This document shows, piece after piece, positions 1 to 11,121 of a DNA stretch of 64,000 nt. Position 1 is the stretch's first letter, and each line of letters begins with the position of its first letter. The DNA comes from Diphasiastrum complanatum (lineage: Eukaryota; Streptophyta; Lycopodiopsida; Lycopodiales; Lycopodiaceae). A program made the position numbers and the translations under genes. Under the pieces are notes generated by a model, which saw nothing but the letters and a program-made list of their open reading frames with translations, did no database searches and was not told the origin of the DNA. The stretch covers positions 39,424,527 through 39,488,526 of the forward strand of contig CM055104.1 of assembly GCA_029204225.1 (NCBI GenBank), written 5' to 3'.

Positions 1-1045
1 GATTGCTTATGTATGCTGCCATTATAACCGCTTCAGCCCAAAACTTGTGAGACAGCCCCTTTGCTTTGAGCATGCAACGGGCCATCTCCATAAGTGTGCG
101 ATTCTTTCGCTCAGCAACACCATTTTGTTGAGGCGTATAGGGAGTTGTCATTTGATGTAGAATTCCCTTTTCTCGAAGAAATGCACCGAACGTATTCGTA
201 ATGTATTCCCCTCCTCGATCGGTGCGTAGGGTCTTCAAAAAATGCCCAAACTGATTTTCCACCATTGCTAGAAAATCTTTGAAACGTTGAAAAACTTCCG
301 ATTTAGCCTTCATAGGATAGATCCATGTAAAACGGGAAAAGTCATCAATAAAAGTCACAAAATAGATGCACTTTCCAATGGATTCGGTCCTCATTGGACC
401 ACAAACATCACTATGAACCAAATCAAATTTATCAAGAACCCTTATAATTCCATCAATTGGAAAAGGTTTCCTTCGAAACTTTCCAAGTATGCACCCCTCG
501 CATACATGCCCTTCCGGCTGCTCAATAGTAGGAATGTCTTCTACCATATTAAATGTCTTCAACTTCTTCAAACTTGCAAAGTTGAGATGCCCAAACCTTG
601 CGTGCCACAATTCAGCCAACTCCAATGATTGTGATGTAGAAGTAACAAGACATGTAGAGGGAATTCGTCGCTCATAGGTATCCATAATGAATAAGCCAAC
701 ATGCATTGTTCCCAAAACCATAATCAAGAGTGATCTTTTAGGATCCTTGACACGACACTTATCTTCTTTGAACTCAACAACTAGTCCTTGCTTCAACATA
801 GTTGAAACCGAAAGAAGATTCTTCTTAATTCCCGGAACATAAAGCACATTCTTAATGTACTTTTCTTCACCATTAGGCAGAATGATGGCTACAATTCCAA
901 TTCCATGAATAGAATAAGATGCATCATCCGCACATTGTACCTTACTTCCAATTTGCACTTTCACTAATTTAGTGAATGCTTCTTTGCGAGAAGTCATATG
1001 ACGAGTAGCACCACTATCAATCACCCATTCAATGGGTGTCAGCAA
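1..1045 (-). pseudogene. Copia-1 protease and integrase segment (partial)
   Basis: The minus-strand frame is open from about 1045 to the window edge. It begins with the aspartic protease signature D-S-G-A (about 1003-1017), followed by a GAG-pre-integrase domain with LWHARFGHLNF (about 580-620) and CEGCILGK (about 490-515). The integrase core follows, with HSDVCGP (about 385-405), RTDRGGEY (about 205-230) and GVAERKN (about 90-120), giving the DDE catalytic triad. The product would process the polyprotein and insert element cDNA into the genome. It is separated from gag by a frameshift near 1030-1045, so no continuous polyprotein is possible from this copy. Confidence 0.85.
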
Positions 1046-2045
1046 CTTGCAAAACTGAACCTGAATTCCTCATAGATGTAGAAGTACTAGTAGAAGCAAT
1101 ATTAGACACAAAAGCATAGTCTTGGTTGAAGAAATCACCACTAGCTTCAAGCTCTTGCTCCAAAGTAGCAAGTGAAGCACTAGTATCAATTCCTTTACTC
1201 TCCTCTTTCGCAAGCTTCTTCTTACAATCCTTGATGAAGTGCCCATACTTCTTGCAATAATGGCACTTCCCTTCCTTCTTTTGAGTGTTGACATCTTGAC
1301 CTCCAATGGGCTTTTGCTCATCCTTGGAAGGAGGCTTCCCCTTTCCTTTTGACTTGCCTTTGCCCTTGCCTTTCGTGAAGAAAGCTTGATCTTGTTGAGT
1401 GTTACCCGCAAAGTTTTGCCTCGTTTGCTCCTCTTGAAGAAGCAGCCCAACAAGTTCATCAAAGGAGAGTTGTTGTCCCCTAAGAGAGATACTCAAAGAT
1501 GAAACAAATGCAAGATAAGATGAAGGTAATGAGTTGAGAGTAATGAAAACAAATTGAGCATCCTCAATTATCTCATCAATATTGAGAAGCTCCTCACGAA
1601 GATCCTTGATCTTCGTCAAGTGATTGGTCATTTGATCCCCTTATTGCATCTTCAACAAAGAAAGTTGATTTCTGAGATACACCACTCTTGCTGGATTTTT
1701 GACTCTATACATAGTATAAAGTGTATCACACGCACTTTTAGATGTCTAACAAGACCTAATATGAGGTAAGATAGATCTTTTCACAGCAAGAGCAACCATA
1801 GAATGTGCTTGTGCATCCCTTCTATCCCACTTCTTTTGTTCTTCCAAAGATGGAGAAGATGATGATGATCCACGAGGTGTAGGAGGTGCCAAAGACAGAG
1901 GCCTTTTTTCATCACTATTGACCAAATCCCACAGCCCTTTCGCTATGAGAAGATTCTTCATCATGTAACTGCACAAGGAGTAGTTTGTGCCATCCATTCG
2001 ATCTTCACTAAACAAAGAACCGATAGCTTCCGATTCTTTAGCCAT
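1029..2045 (-). pseudogene. Copia-1 gag (capsid/nucleocapsid) remnant
   Basis: The frame starts at a methionine at 2043-2045 (MAKESEAIG), the usual gag N-terminus. It runs through a UBN2-type capsid region with LPSSYLAFVSSLS and FDELVGLLLQEE to a lysine-rich tail. The tail carries a CCHC zinc knuckle, CHYCKKYGHFIKDC (about 1215-1260). In-frame stops lie between 1631 and 1746, and the frame shifts at 1029 just before the protease. The tryptophan normally present in the N-terminal NYxxW motif is cysteine here. In a live element this protein packages the RNA genome. Confidence 0.8.
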
Positions 2046-2731
2046 TACCTCCAACAGAATTTCAGCTTGTAGTAGATAGGAAAGAGAGCCTTTCCACAAC
2101 CAAATCTACTCAAAAAATTGCAGCAAACAAAGAGCTGAAAGTAGGAGCACAAGATGTCTTTCAATCTGCAACCAAAGTGCCCAAAAGATAATGGAAAGAT
2201 GGCTGTTTTTCTGCACAAAAAAACCAGCTTCTTGAAAATTAGAGCCTACACCGAAACCTAATTAGGAAGCCAAATAGCGTGATCAACACACACTCCAATA
2301 GGGTTGTTGAAAGCGGCCTACTGCTTGTTGAGAATCTACAAATTTCCAGCCACAAGTTGACCTAATCCTGAATAGGGTTTGCTGAATTTTGGGCGCCCTC
2401 CTACACAAATGCAAACTTGAAAACAAAAACAGCAAGATAAGGAGACACCACAACCAAAAATCAGTAGCAGATTTTTGGGCGCCCTCCTCCAAACAAAACT
2501 TGCTGAAAATTGGTTGCATAAAAATCAGATTTGAGATTCTGATTTTTGGGTGCCACAAATTGCTCCTCCAAGATCTCTGTTGGGCGCACTTCTTCAACCT
2601 GAAAAGAGAGACAAAAGCTGATCCAAACTCCACTTGGAAAGATCAACAGGATGCTGAAATTTCACAACAAAAAGCAGAGAAGCTCCTCTTCTGGTAGGGC
2701 GCCAACATACAAACTTGCTGCAGATCCGGTA
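2046..2731 (-). other. Copia-1 untranslated leader
   Basis: This stretch lies between the primer-binding site and gag. No reading frame in it resembles a known protein. It contains three scattered copies of a short GGGCGCC-type motif (near 2390, 2477 and 2696) and low-complexity A-rich segments. I call it leader only from its position. Confidence 0.6.
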
Positions 2732-2743
2732 GCTCTGATACCA
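2732..2743 (-). promoter_or_regulatory. Copia-1 primer-binding site (tRNA-iMet)
   Basis: The minus strand reads TGGTATCAGAGC directly next to the LTR end. This is the canonical plant Copia site complementary to the 3' end of initiator methionine tRNA and primes minus-strand DNA synthesis. Confidence 0.9.
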
Positions 2744-3211
2744 TGTAGGAAAGCAAGAGTCAAGTCACCAAGATCTAGTTATCAATCAATTTCCACAGAA
2801 AACAAGAGAGAAGAGGCTGGGCGCCCAACTCTAAGAGAGAGCGAGAGAAAAAACAGCAACAAGAGCAATGGAGAGCAATGCTTAGCCAAAACTGTCCAAA
2901 ATGGAATACACAATGAGCATCTAAGTACTCTACCTGGATGTGGCCAAATGCCACCAAACCCTAAGGTTAACCACTTACTAAATGTAGGGCACCCCCAAAA
3001 GTCAAGATAGGGCCCCTAAACAAAATTAGACCCCTAAGGACCCACGAGTCAGTACATGACCAAAATTGGGTCCAACTGAACTTAAGACAAACTTAAGATG
3101 GCCTAAATAACTAAATACCCATGGTTACACAAATCTCGACCTTTTGGATCAAAGTAACCTATGGATTAACTTTAGCGGGACCTAACGAAGGCCCACTTGC
3201 TCGAAGATGCC
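2744..3211 (-). repeat. Copia-1 5' LTR (outer limit uncertain)
   Basis: The LTR starts with TGTAGG on the plus strand immediately beside the primer-binding site. No second LTR is in the window, so its far end cannot be confirmed by alignment. I place it at or before 3211, where the Copia-2 LTR begins. Confidence 0.5.
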
Positions 3212-3398
3212 TGTCAAAATTTGATGCTCAAATTCTAGATAGGAGTGTGCTAATCATATCAGCGCTCGCACACAAATCAAGATCAACATAAGAGATTAAG
3301 AGAACTTTGATTATTAGAAGATTGAGCAAAGGTCTATACATCATAATGAAATGAGGTGGGGCTCCAGCCTCTCTTATATAGCTTCTTGTATGTCAAAA
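3212..3398 (-). repeat. Copia-2 3' LTR, truncated
   Basis: This segment matches the first 190 bases of the LTR at 6452. The similarity stops at TATGTCAAAAGCT, where the sequence joins the RNase H coding end (FTKGLGKAF). The rest of the LTR and the polypurine tract have been deleted. Confidence 0.75.
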
Positions 3399-5839
3399 GC
3401 TTTGCCAAGTCCTTTGGTAAAGATATCTGCAACTTGCTCTTCTGTAGGGCTATAGATAAGCTCCACTATCCCTGAAAGTTTATGGATAGTTGGTTTCCAA
3501 CATTGTAGCCATGTAATCAAAGCGTACATCCCTATCCTTATGATGATGCTCATGTCGATTCTCCTATCAATCCTAATCTTCATATTGCTTTTGAAGTCTA
3601 GCAGATCTCCTAGTCCCCTATGTACTGGACTCTCCCTGTTCCAAAATGACACTTTCCTTGGGCAATCTTCTAGTCTTTGATGTAGGATGCTCCTACCTAG
3701 TGAAGTAGGAGGTGAATAAGTATCCCATATACTTGATCTCTCCTTTCTTTTCCTTTCTCAATCATCGTCACTCTAGGTACTTGAATTGGTGGTAGGCAGT
3801 ACATGTGTGGATTCAGGTTCCTGTAATGACTCGTCACACTAGATAGGAATTCCTCCATCTTGCTTCCTATCATAAGATATCTATGTATCTTTATGAGATC
3901 TATCCTCAGCAAATATTACATCCATGCTTATGATTACTTTCTTATCCTCCAAGTCATACAACCTGTATCCCTTCTCTTGATTACCATATCCAAGAAATAA
4001 ACACTTAGTCGCCTTTGAATCCAATTTGCTCCTTGAAACCTTAGGTATGTGAGCATATGCAATAATTCCAAAAACCCTCAAATGACTTACGTCAGGTTTA
4101 AGCTTCATCTAGGGTCCAACTCTCTACAACTTTTGCGGGACTTCGATTCAAAAGATAAATCGTCGTCTGAACTGCTTTATCCTAAAACATATTTGGAAGA
4201 TTCTTTCTCTTGAGCATGTTCCTTGCACTTTCAACAATAGATCAATTCTTCCTTTTCGCAACTCCATATTGTTGAGGCATATCTGTACTTGCAAATTGTC
4301 TCTTTATACACTCTCCCCCTTTATCCGAGCGAAGTATATTAATCTGTCTATCTGTTTCTTTCTCCACCTATGGTTTAAACTATGTGAAATACTTGAATGC
4401 CTCACCCTTATTCGTGAGAAGATATACCCATGTCTTTCTAGAATAATCATCAATAAACACCATAAAGTAACCTGCTCCCCTATAAGGCTGAGTTTTTATA
4501 GGACCATACAAATTTGTATGAACAAGTTCTAGAACATTTCTCACCATAGAAGTACTAGACAAAGCTTTTCATATGATATTTCCCTAAGACACATCCCTCA
4601 CAAAACTTGTCATCAAAAACAACTTGAGGTAAACCCGTAACCATGTTGTATTTCCTCAAGACTTGTAGACTTTTGTAATTCACATGTCCAAACCTTTCGT
4701 GCCATAAATTACTCACTAAACTAGTATCCGCAATACTTGCATGATGACCCACCATTTGAGCTTGAAGTTTGTACAACCTTCCTACAAGAATGCCCTCAGC
4801 TACTACTTCATTGTCCTCCTCTTGATGAGACACCACTCTTCATCAAACTGAACAACCGTAAGTTGCTTTGCAATAGCCGAAACTGAGGGTAAGTTCTCCT
4901 TGATTCCTGGTACATAAAGCACATCCTTTATGTCTCCAATTCCATGTTGATGATCTTTGCATTCCTGTGTGCCAATTGACTGCATCCGAACTCAACAATG
5001 CTTCTCCTATTGAGGCAGGTTCATTGTGACTGATAAATGTTTTACAAATGCAAAGAGGCCAACCTCCAAGCTTAAGGATGGTGCCTTCCAAGGTCTTCAA
5101 AGTATCCTCCAAGAATCCTCCTTGCTCCAAGGTGTCTCTAAGCTCCAAGCAATGGTGCTCCTCCTTGATCCAAGCAATGTAGATGTCTTCAAGCTCCTCT
5201 AGTGGATGGCTGCCCAAGCTCCAAGTCTTCCTACTTCTTCTTCTTCTTGTTTATTTTCCCTTTGTCACCCTTCTTGGAACTTTGCTCTTGCTTCTTTCCT
5301 AAGATGCCTACTTCTTGAAATCGTCTCTATTGATAAGATTTTGTCGTCTCATTTCCCCTTGTAGCAGTATTGCATTCAACTCATCGAAAGAAGGCCTTGT
5401 CTCCCATAAAGATAACATCATCACAAAGGTCTAATAAGCCAAAGGTAAACTATTAAGCATGATAGATACCAACACCGAATCCAGAACATCTCCTACTACA
5501 ATAAGCTGCCCTCTCAGATCTTTCACCCAAAAGTAGTCCGTTAATGATTCACATGTACCCTCTTTAACATAATGTAGCTTATTAGTCAAGAACAAAATTT
5601 GAGATTGATTCACACTCATAAAAAAAATTTCAGCATATCCCAAGCCACCTTGGGCAATGGGTCCAGCGGCATCTTTGATGTGAGGTATAATCTGTAGTAG
5701 ACGGTATGTCAAGACCTACGACAATATCCCAATATTCTCGATCCTGGAGAATATTTTGCATCTTGAACTTCCATATACTGTAGTTTGTACCATTTAGCTT
5801 GCTAGACTCCAGCAACACAGCATCGTTCAACCCTACCAT
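3385..5839 (-). pseudogene. Copia-2 gag-pol remnant
   Basis: From the gag side: 5839-5630 encodes MVGLNDAVLLESSKLNG then NYSIWKFKMQNIL (intact tryptophan), and 5712-5431 continues the capsid domain in another frame. A protease/GAG-pre-integrase stretch lies at 4985-4555 (DVLYVPGIKENL, LWHERFGHVNYKSL, CEGCVLGK). The integrase core follows at 4562-4130 (VFIDDYSRKTWVYLL). The integrase C-terminal and linker part is at 4108-3881 (HLRVFGIIAYAHIP, CLFLGYGNQEKGYRLYD), and the RNase H end is at 3652-3385 (EEQVADIFTKGLGKAF). The YVDD reverse-transcriptase core is absent. Frameshifts and stops separate all segments. Confidence 0.8.
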
Positions 5840-6439
5840 ATAGTGATCGGTAGCAACTTAGTAACCTGATTTTCAGCACACACTTATAGTATCAGGTCTG
5901 TAGATCAGCAACCCTGCCAACAAACAGATTTGTAGGTACTCACAGGTCAGCGATTAGTCAGCAGCGATCAAATTTCAGCAGCAATTAGATTTCCAACAGC
6001 CAGCAATCTGATTTAGGTCTGTCAACAATCTGCAGGTCTGTCAGCGATCTGATACCAATCTATAGTAGCGAACAGATCTGTCACCGATCTGTAGGCAATG
6101 ATCTGATTCCAGCTCAATGATCAGGTCCAGGTCTGATCCAGCTCAACGATCTGCAGACTATGATCTGAATCCAGCGAACAATCAGCACTAATCAGAATCC
6201 AGCGAACTGATTCAAGTCTATCAGTGAATTGTAGGCAGCAATCACATCTGTAGACAACCAATAACTTCCCTCCGACGATCCAATCTTCTCCTAGAAAATT
6301 CTCGTTGTCCTTTTGACAACGTTGACTCCACATGCAGCTTCAGCTCCTCCAATAATCTGCTTGCACACTTGCAAACAATCTCTCTCTCTCTCTCTCTCTC
6401 ACACTTTGGATCTTGACAACTTCCAAGGTCACATAGCCT
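5840..6439 (-). repeat. Copia-2 leader made of degenerate short repeats
   Basis: The leader is built from irregular, diverged copies of a 20-30 base unit centred on CAGATCTGTAGGCAA and CGATCTGATTCCAGC, seen repeatedly from about 5860 to 6250. A (CT)n run lies at 6386-6409. No protein is encoded. The repeats lie between gag and the primer-binding site, where packaging or translation signals are expected, but their role is unknown. Confidence 0.6.
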
Positions 6440-6451
6440 GCTTTGATACCA
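6440..6451 (-). promoter_or_regulatory. Copia-2 primer-binding site
   Basis: The minus strand reads TGGTATCAAAGC next to the LTR, one base away from the standard initiator-methionine tRNA site TGGTATCAGAGC. Confidence 0.8.
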
Positions 6452-6870
6452 TGTCATAATTTGATGCTCAAATAGGAGTGTACTAATGATATTAGCACTC
6501 ACACACAAATCAAGATCAGCATAAGAGATTGAGAGAACTCTAATTATTAGAAGATTGAGCAAAGCTTGATACATCGGAATGACATGAGGTGGGGCGCCAG
6601 CCTCTCCTATATAGCTTCTCTAGTGTATGTCAAAAGCTAAAAGCAAAAGCTTAAAAGCCAAAAAGCCTATTGCTAAATTTATACTCTATTTTGGGTAAAG
6701 ATATAATGAATTTCTAAGTGTAAAAACAAAACTCTGTACTAGTATTACTGCACCCTCTTACAAACATGACTTGACTTTAGGAGTTACTAAATATAAATTT
6801 GGCCCCTATAATAGCACACAAGCATGGCAAATGAAACATTAGGGGTACAAATAAACATTAATTTCTAACA
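6452..6870 (-). repeat. Copia-2 5' LTR
   Basis: The segment starts with TGTCATAATTTG beside the primer-binding site and ends with TTTCTAACA, so the minus strand begins TGTTAGAAATTAATG, typical of plant Copia LTRs. Only the first 190 bases have a partner in the left LTR; the outer end is inferred from the TG...CA rule. Confidence 0.65.
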
Positions 6871-8002
6871 AGTCTAATGTGTTGCCCAACCAACTACAGT
6901 GAATTCTATCCTACTCAATTGCATCTACATCAAGAGTGAGCCTTCTGACATTGGAGACCCAAGGCTCAAACAATATGGGGCAACCCAAAGTGGGAATCCA
7001 AAAAATATGAGTAACATATGATCCTCTCTTTGTGCTTTGGGCTCTTCTTAGGTACTTTATACATTTTCTACTCAAAAGTACAAAAAATGCTGGTTCACGA
7101 ATTCCAATGGCTTGGTAGGTCTTGAATAAAAAAAATTCCTTATCATCTTTTCCAATAACCCAATGGGTTTTATGCCCAACTAAGAAAATCTCTAGTTTTC
7201 ACATAGAAGAACATTGAAAAGTTTGAATGAAGTAACACCATCGACTTTAACTTAGACAATAAGAAGAAAATAGACATGATATAAATAGATTAAATATGAT
7301 GGAGAAGCATCGGTTTGTCACTCCAAAATCAATTTAACAGGTAAGTATGTCAATCGATAAAGCTTAAAACGAATTATATGTACAACCAGAAGCTTATATC
7401 AAACTAACCACCATATCAAAGAAAACCCTATCGGGCAAGCATTACTTATGGTCTTATCAATAGCCAAACATAAGTTGCTATGGGTTTCAAGAGAATTCGC
7501 ATCATCTTGGGTCACGCTTATGACAATCTCATAAAGTGAGAATTGTAAGTGCTCTTGCAAAAAGTGGTAGCAAAACATGCTAGCAACTACAAATATGTAA
7601 CTATTTCAAGTGTAATCTAATGCTAGCCATGAAATTTGCTTCAAAAGTGAAATCTGAATTTGTGATGTCGCATGCATGATGCATATCAGCAAATGTGTCT
7701 GTATATGCCTACTTGAGTTGAATAAGAAGACTACAAATAACAAAAATTTCTCCTAGACTAGTAGTTAAATATCTAGATGTTAGGTATCCCCTGGAAACCC
7801 GATTATATGTTATATTCACTTGATATCTGAACAAATTCGTTTGTGTGAAGGACAACTAATGCTATTATGTGCAGCAATAAGCAGAAAACATCAATAACTT
7901 AAAGAAACAGGCCACTCAGCATGCATATACAACACACTTTCAAGCGACATATTGAAATGATTTTCATTGAAAAAAGGGAACGTTATGTAACATATTAAAT
8001 AC
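6871..8002. other. Intergenic: 3' flank of the Tat-SF1-like gene
   Basis: I see no gene, repeat structure or clear transposon here. The part nearest 8003 should contain the 3' untranslated region of the minus-strand gene. I could not find a convincing AATAAA signal or an A-tract that would mark a retrocopy tail. Confidence 0.5.
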
Positions 8003-9712
8003 TTAACTTCTCTCAAGGTCAGCACCAAATTGCTCTAATCGGTCTTGGTCCGCTTGAAGATCTCTAACTACTGCATAGTTCGTAAGACCATCATCTTCAA
8101 ATGCTTCCAGTTGCCTACCACCGAACCAGCGTCCATTCATAACTTGAATGCATTTCAATCCCGCTTCTCTTTCCTTAAATTTGACCATTACAACTCCATC
8201 TGGATGATTTTCATACACACGTAGCCTCTCTATAGGGCCAATTTTACTGCATTCATCAGCCACATCAGCCTCCAATTCTGGCAATAATGATGGATCGGCC
8301 CGAAACTCCTGTGGCAAAAACATGTGCTTCAAGATCACGCTTATCGACTTGACTTTCTTCATGTCATCAAACCCAAACCATCCAAGTGCCCTTTCTTCGG
8401 CATTTTTCAGCTTCTTCTTCTTCTGCTTGTTCTGTTGCTTTTTGATAAATGTCTCGCCCTTTTGCTCAAACTTCGCTTGAGTAACCTTCATCAGTAAATT
8501 CTCACCGACCCTTAAAGGTGTACCATCTAAAATCCTCATGGCTAGCTCCACGGAAGGCTCCTTTAGATAAGTAACTAGGGCATCCCCCTTCTGCAAGCCA
8601 GTCGATTTGTCAACATATAGTTTCACTCGAGGCTTCTTCGTTTCCGGATCCTCCTTGATGATTCCACACTTGGAAAACGCCTCCACTACTTCTTCCATTG
8701 TGGCATCTTCTGGTAGGCCTGTGACATAGACATGAGTATTAATTTTCAACTCAAACCATCCCTCGGGTTCTTTCTCGGGTTCTGTCTTTGCGACTTCATT
8801 TTCCTGTGCATCCTGCAGCTTTCGTTTAGGGTTACTGACAGCATTCAAAATTTCAACATCTGAAACTGTGGGCTTATCATCATCCTCTTCTTCGGTTTCC
8901 AATTTGTATTCAGGTATGACTTCTTCCTCTTGAACAAAGGTCATTTCATCCGCGCCGTAGCGTGGAATTTGCGGAGCGGTTTGCCCTAATTGACCCTGAC
9001 CTTGAGGGACCCAAACTTGTAGATGAGAATCCCACTTATAAACGGTGCCATCGTCGTCAGTAAATTCCTGTTCTTCTTCTGCTGGACCCTCACGCCATTC
9101 AACGGCCTCTTCTTGAAGCTGCTCATCTGCATCCACTGTTATTGCCGCTTCCTCAATCCTTTTATTCTCAGCAGGGATTTTTTCCCTCTCCACTTTCCGC
9201 CCTCGCCCTCCTCTTCCCGATTTGAGCGCCTCCGCCTCCTCCTCGGCCTTCCTGATCTCTTCCTGCCACTTGCGGTAATCATCATCCTCATTCCCTTCAT
9301 CTGCAACCCTATCTTTCACACTAAACCCCTGCTCATTCGGTACAACCTCTCCATTTTTTTCAGAGCTGATTTGTTCAGCATTCGCAGAGGTCTTCAATGT
9401 CGAGCCATGTGTTTTGAGAAAGGAATGAAGGTCCTCAATGGATGAGAGTGGAGACCAACCATTTCTGTCTTCACTCCACAAGAGAGTGCTATCTGTCAAA
9501 TAGCCTGTGGAGTATAGCTCTTGCAGCTGAGCCACAGAATGCATACCCTGGTACTGTTGCGCTGCATCTAGATAATACCATCCTTTGTCTGATGATGAAA
9601 TGCTGCTGCTGCTATTCTTTTCCGGTAGTTCACTAGAACGACTCGCTCTTGCTGCTGCTGCTCCTGCTGCTGGATTGATATTGTCTTCGTTTTGGTTTTG
9701 TTGCTGCAGCAT
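8003..9712 (-). CDS. ELF9-like: Tat-SF1/CUS2-family U2 snRNP-associated splicing factor (ELF9/HTATSF1 homolog)
   Basis: A single uninterrupted 569-codon frame encodes a nuclear RNA-binding protein. Residues 41-95 form a GYF-like module (GWYYLD, then [13 protein letters not shown] and GWSPLSSI). An acidic linker holds the family hallmark DDGTVYKWD (220-228) followed by WVP. RRM1 spans about 326-414 ([25 protein letters not shown]). A lysine-rich patch lies at 424-436. A U2AF-homology-type RRM2 lies at about 455-547 with the Arg-X-Phe loop R-W-F-G-G-R (528-533), which in this family binds tryptophan-containing ligands of SF3B1. Family members help place U2 snRNP on branch sites; Arabidopsis ELF9 also affects SOC1 mRNA levels. 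I chose ATG 9710-9712 ([10 protein letters not shown]) because the upstream in-frame ATG at 9805 adds a low-complexity, non-conserved 31 residues overlapping a GA-tract leader. No intron is present. Confidence 0.88.
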   Translation of the reverse strand: MLQQQNQNEDNINPAAGAAAARASRSSELPEKNSSSSISSSDKGWYYLDAAQQYQGMHSVAQLQELYSTGYLTDSTLLWSEDRNGWSPLSSIEDLHSFLKTHGSTLKTSANAEQISSEKNGEVVPNEQGFSVKDRVADEGNEDDDYRKWQEEIRKAEEEAEALKSGRGGRGRKVEREKIPAENKRIEEAAITVDADEQLQEEAVEWREGPAEEEQEFTDDDGTVYKWDSHLQVWVPQGQGQLGQTAPQIPRYGADEMTFVQEEEVIPEYKLETEEEDDDKPTVSDVEILNAVSNPKRKLQDAQENEVAKTEPEKEPEGWFELKINTHVYVTGLPEDATMEEVVEAFSKCGIIKEDPETKKPRVKLYVDKSTGLQKGDALVTYLKEPSVELAMRILDGTPLRVGENLLMKVTQAKFEQKGETFIKKQQNKQKKKKLKNAEERALGWFGFDDMKKVKSISVILKHMFLPQEFRADPSLLPELEADVADECSKIGPIERLRVYENHPDGVVMVKFKEREAGLKCIQVMNGRWFGGRQLEAFEDDGLTNYAVVRDLQADQDRLEQFGADLERS

Positions 9713-10071
9713 CTTGAGCGTGAACAGAAATCGCAGCTCAAATCTGCAAAAGAAAAAAGCGAGCTTCTCGACAATGCAAATCCCTCCTCCTCCTCCTTTG
9801 CTCAAAAGAGAGAGAGAGAGGGAGAGAGAGAGAGAAAGAAAGAAAGAAAGAGAGCTCTTTTAGGTTTAGGTCAAAACGAATTTTGCCTTGGAGAGTTTTC
9901 TAAGACCTATCTTTAGTACCTATGCCTCAGAATCAAACTTTTAGGGTAGTTGGTTTTCTTCTTCTAAGAGGGTGTAGTATGGGGGTTCTTTTGGTTTTTG
10001 GAGGGTGAGGTATTGCTTTGCTCTGTAATTGTAAGGCATGTACAAGATGTCCTTTTTCCATGTACAGAGCA
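9713..10071 (-). promoter_or_regulatory. 5' leader and promoter side of the Tat-SF1-like gene
   Basis: A (GA)n/(GAAA)n tract at about 9808-9853 reads as a CT-rich tract on the transcript strand, a common core-promoter or leader feature of plant genes. An in-frame upstream ATG at 9803-9805 lies just inside this tract and could give an N-terminal extension. No clear TATA box is visible. Confidence 0.45.
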
Positions 10072-10173
10072 AGACTTGAGCATAGGTCTCCGTTGATGCT
10101 TGTAACATCCTTTTTCAACTAGAGACTTGAGCATAGGTCTCCGTTGATGCTTGTAACATCCTTTTTCAACTAG
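10072..10173. repeat. 51-bp tandem duplication
   Basis: Two essentially identical 51-base units lie head to tail (10072-10122 and 10123-10173), beginning AGACTTGAGCATAGGTCTCC and ending TTTTTCAACTAG. They are about 0.4 kb upstream of the minus-strand gene start. The perfect match suggests a recent duplication. Confidence 0.9.
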
Positions 10174-11121
10174 GTAGTAATGATGGGGGGACACTTTTAG
10201 GGTTAAATAATGTCCTCCAAGGGGTTGAGGCCACTTTGCATGGCTAGTTTGCCTTCTTTCTTTTTTTGGATTCTTGAACCCCTATGAGAGTGAGTGACAC
10301 AAAACTAGATCTAAATCACTACATGCGACATCTACCTTGAGAGGAATTAGGCCCAATAGAATGGCCCCGCAAAACAAGCAACAATTCGCATTTCCACCTT
10401 GAAGGGCAAGCAACAACAACCTTTATAATCTCCAAGGACATGCACTAACACAATCTTCATGACCCCAAAGGTAGGCAACAACCATCTATGTGGTCTCGAT
10501 GGGTAGGCAATGTTGGAAAATTGGAATCAAGGAGAGAGAGTGTGAGGATGGACAATGGCAGTGGAAGTGAAGTAGCATGTCCAAGGATATGTATTAAGAT
10601 AGCCAACAAGCAAGAGTGATGAAGGATTTCTACTTGATCCTTGAAATCCAACACGCAACAACACTAGTCTGCATGGCTTCAAAGGCTAGGCAACAACAAC
10701 CTACATGGTCCCAAAGGCTTGGTGGCAACAACCTTCACAAACCGAAAGGGCAAAATTCCACACCAACACAATCCCAAAAGGCAACTTCACACTTGCATGT
10801 GAGGACACATGAGCTTGGGTAGACTTCTTGAATTGCATCATGTGTGTTTATAATGGATGTCAACATGTAATAAGTCCCATTATGGGGGACGATCCTTGTG
10901 TCTTTACTTAGGCCCATTGCAAACCCAAAGTAGTGGCAAGTCATTCTATATATCCACATGGTTTGCTTGCATTGGTCCATTGATTAAAACGGGCCCTCCC
11001 CCTTTCTAGGTACATTTGAGTCTCTATTGTATGGGACATATCGTGGCACTCCTCTTTGCCATGTAAGGCTTGCTCATGTGCATCTTTAAGGCCCAATAAA
11101 TTTCCAATCGTTATTTTATGA
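10174..11121. repeat. Upstream region with degenerate short repeats and a telo-box-like site
   Basis: TTAGGGTT at 10197-10204 is the reverse complement of a telo-box core (AACCCTAA), a motif common in promoters of plant RNA-processing and ribosomal genes; its use here is inference. From about 10375 to 10790 there are degenerate copies of a unit like GGCAACAACAACCTACATGG followed by TCCCAAAGG. No gene is seen. Confidence 0.4.

Larger units (their letters stand above)
1..3211 (-). mobile_element. Copia-1: 5' part of a Ty1/copia retrotransposon, cut by the window edge
   Basis: Read on the minus strand, this is 5' LTR, primer-binding site, leader, gag, protease and the first part of integrase, the standard Copia order. 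The reverse transcriptase, RNase H and 3' LTR lie beyond position 1. The gag part carries stops and a frameshift, so this copy is dead, whereas the integrase segment is still open. It abuts Copia-2 near 3211, and the outer limit of its LTR is not certain. Confidence 0.85.
3212..6870 (-). mobile_element. Copia-2: internally deleted Ty1/copia element with two LTRs
   Basis: Two direct copies of an LTR starting TGTCA(A/T)AATTTGATGCTC flank Copia coding fragments read on the minus strand. The element is only about 3.7 kb because nearly all of the reverse transcriptase is missing between the integrase C-terminus (near 3900) and the RNase H end (near 3650). Many frameshifts remain. It cannot move by itself. 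Confidence 0.8.

Noticed and set aside
5860..6330. CRISPR-like array
   Set aside because: Units are highly diverged and not evenly spaced, and the context is a plant retrotransposon leader.
9023..9863. Plus-strand frames opposite the Tat-SF1-like gene
   Set aside because: They are shadows of the minus-strand coding sequence; they have no independent domain.
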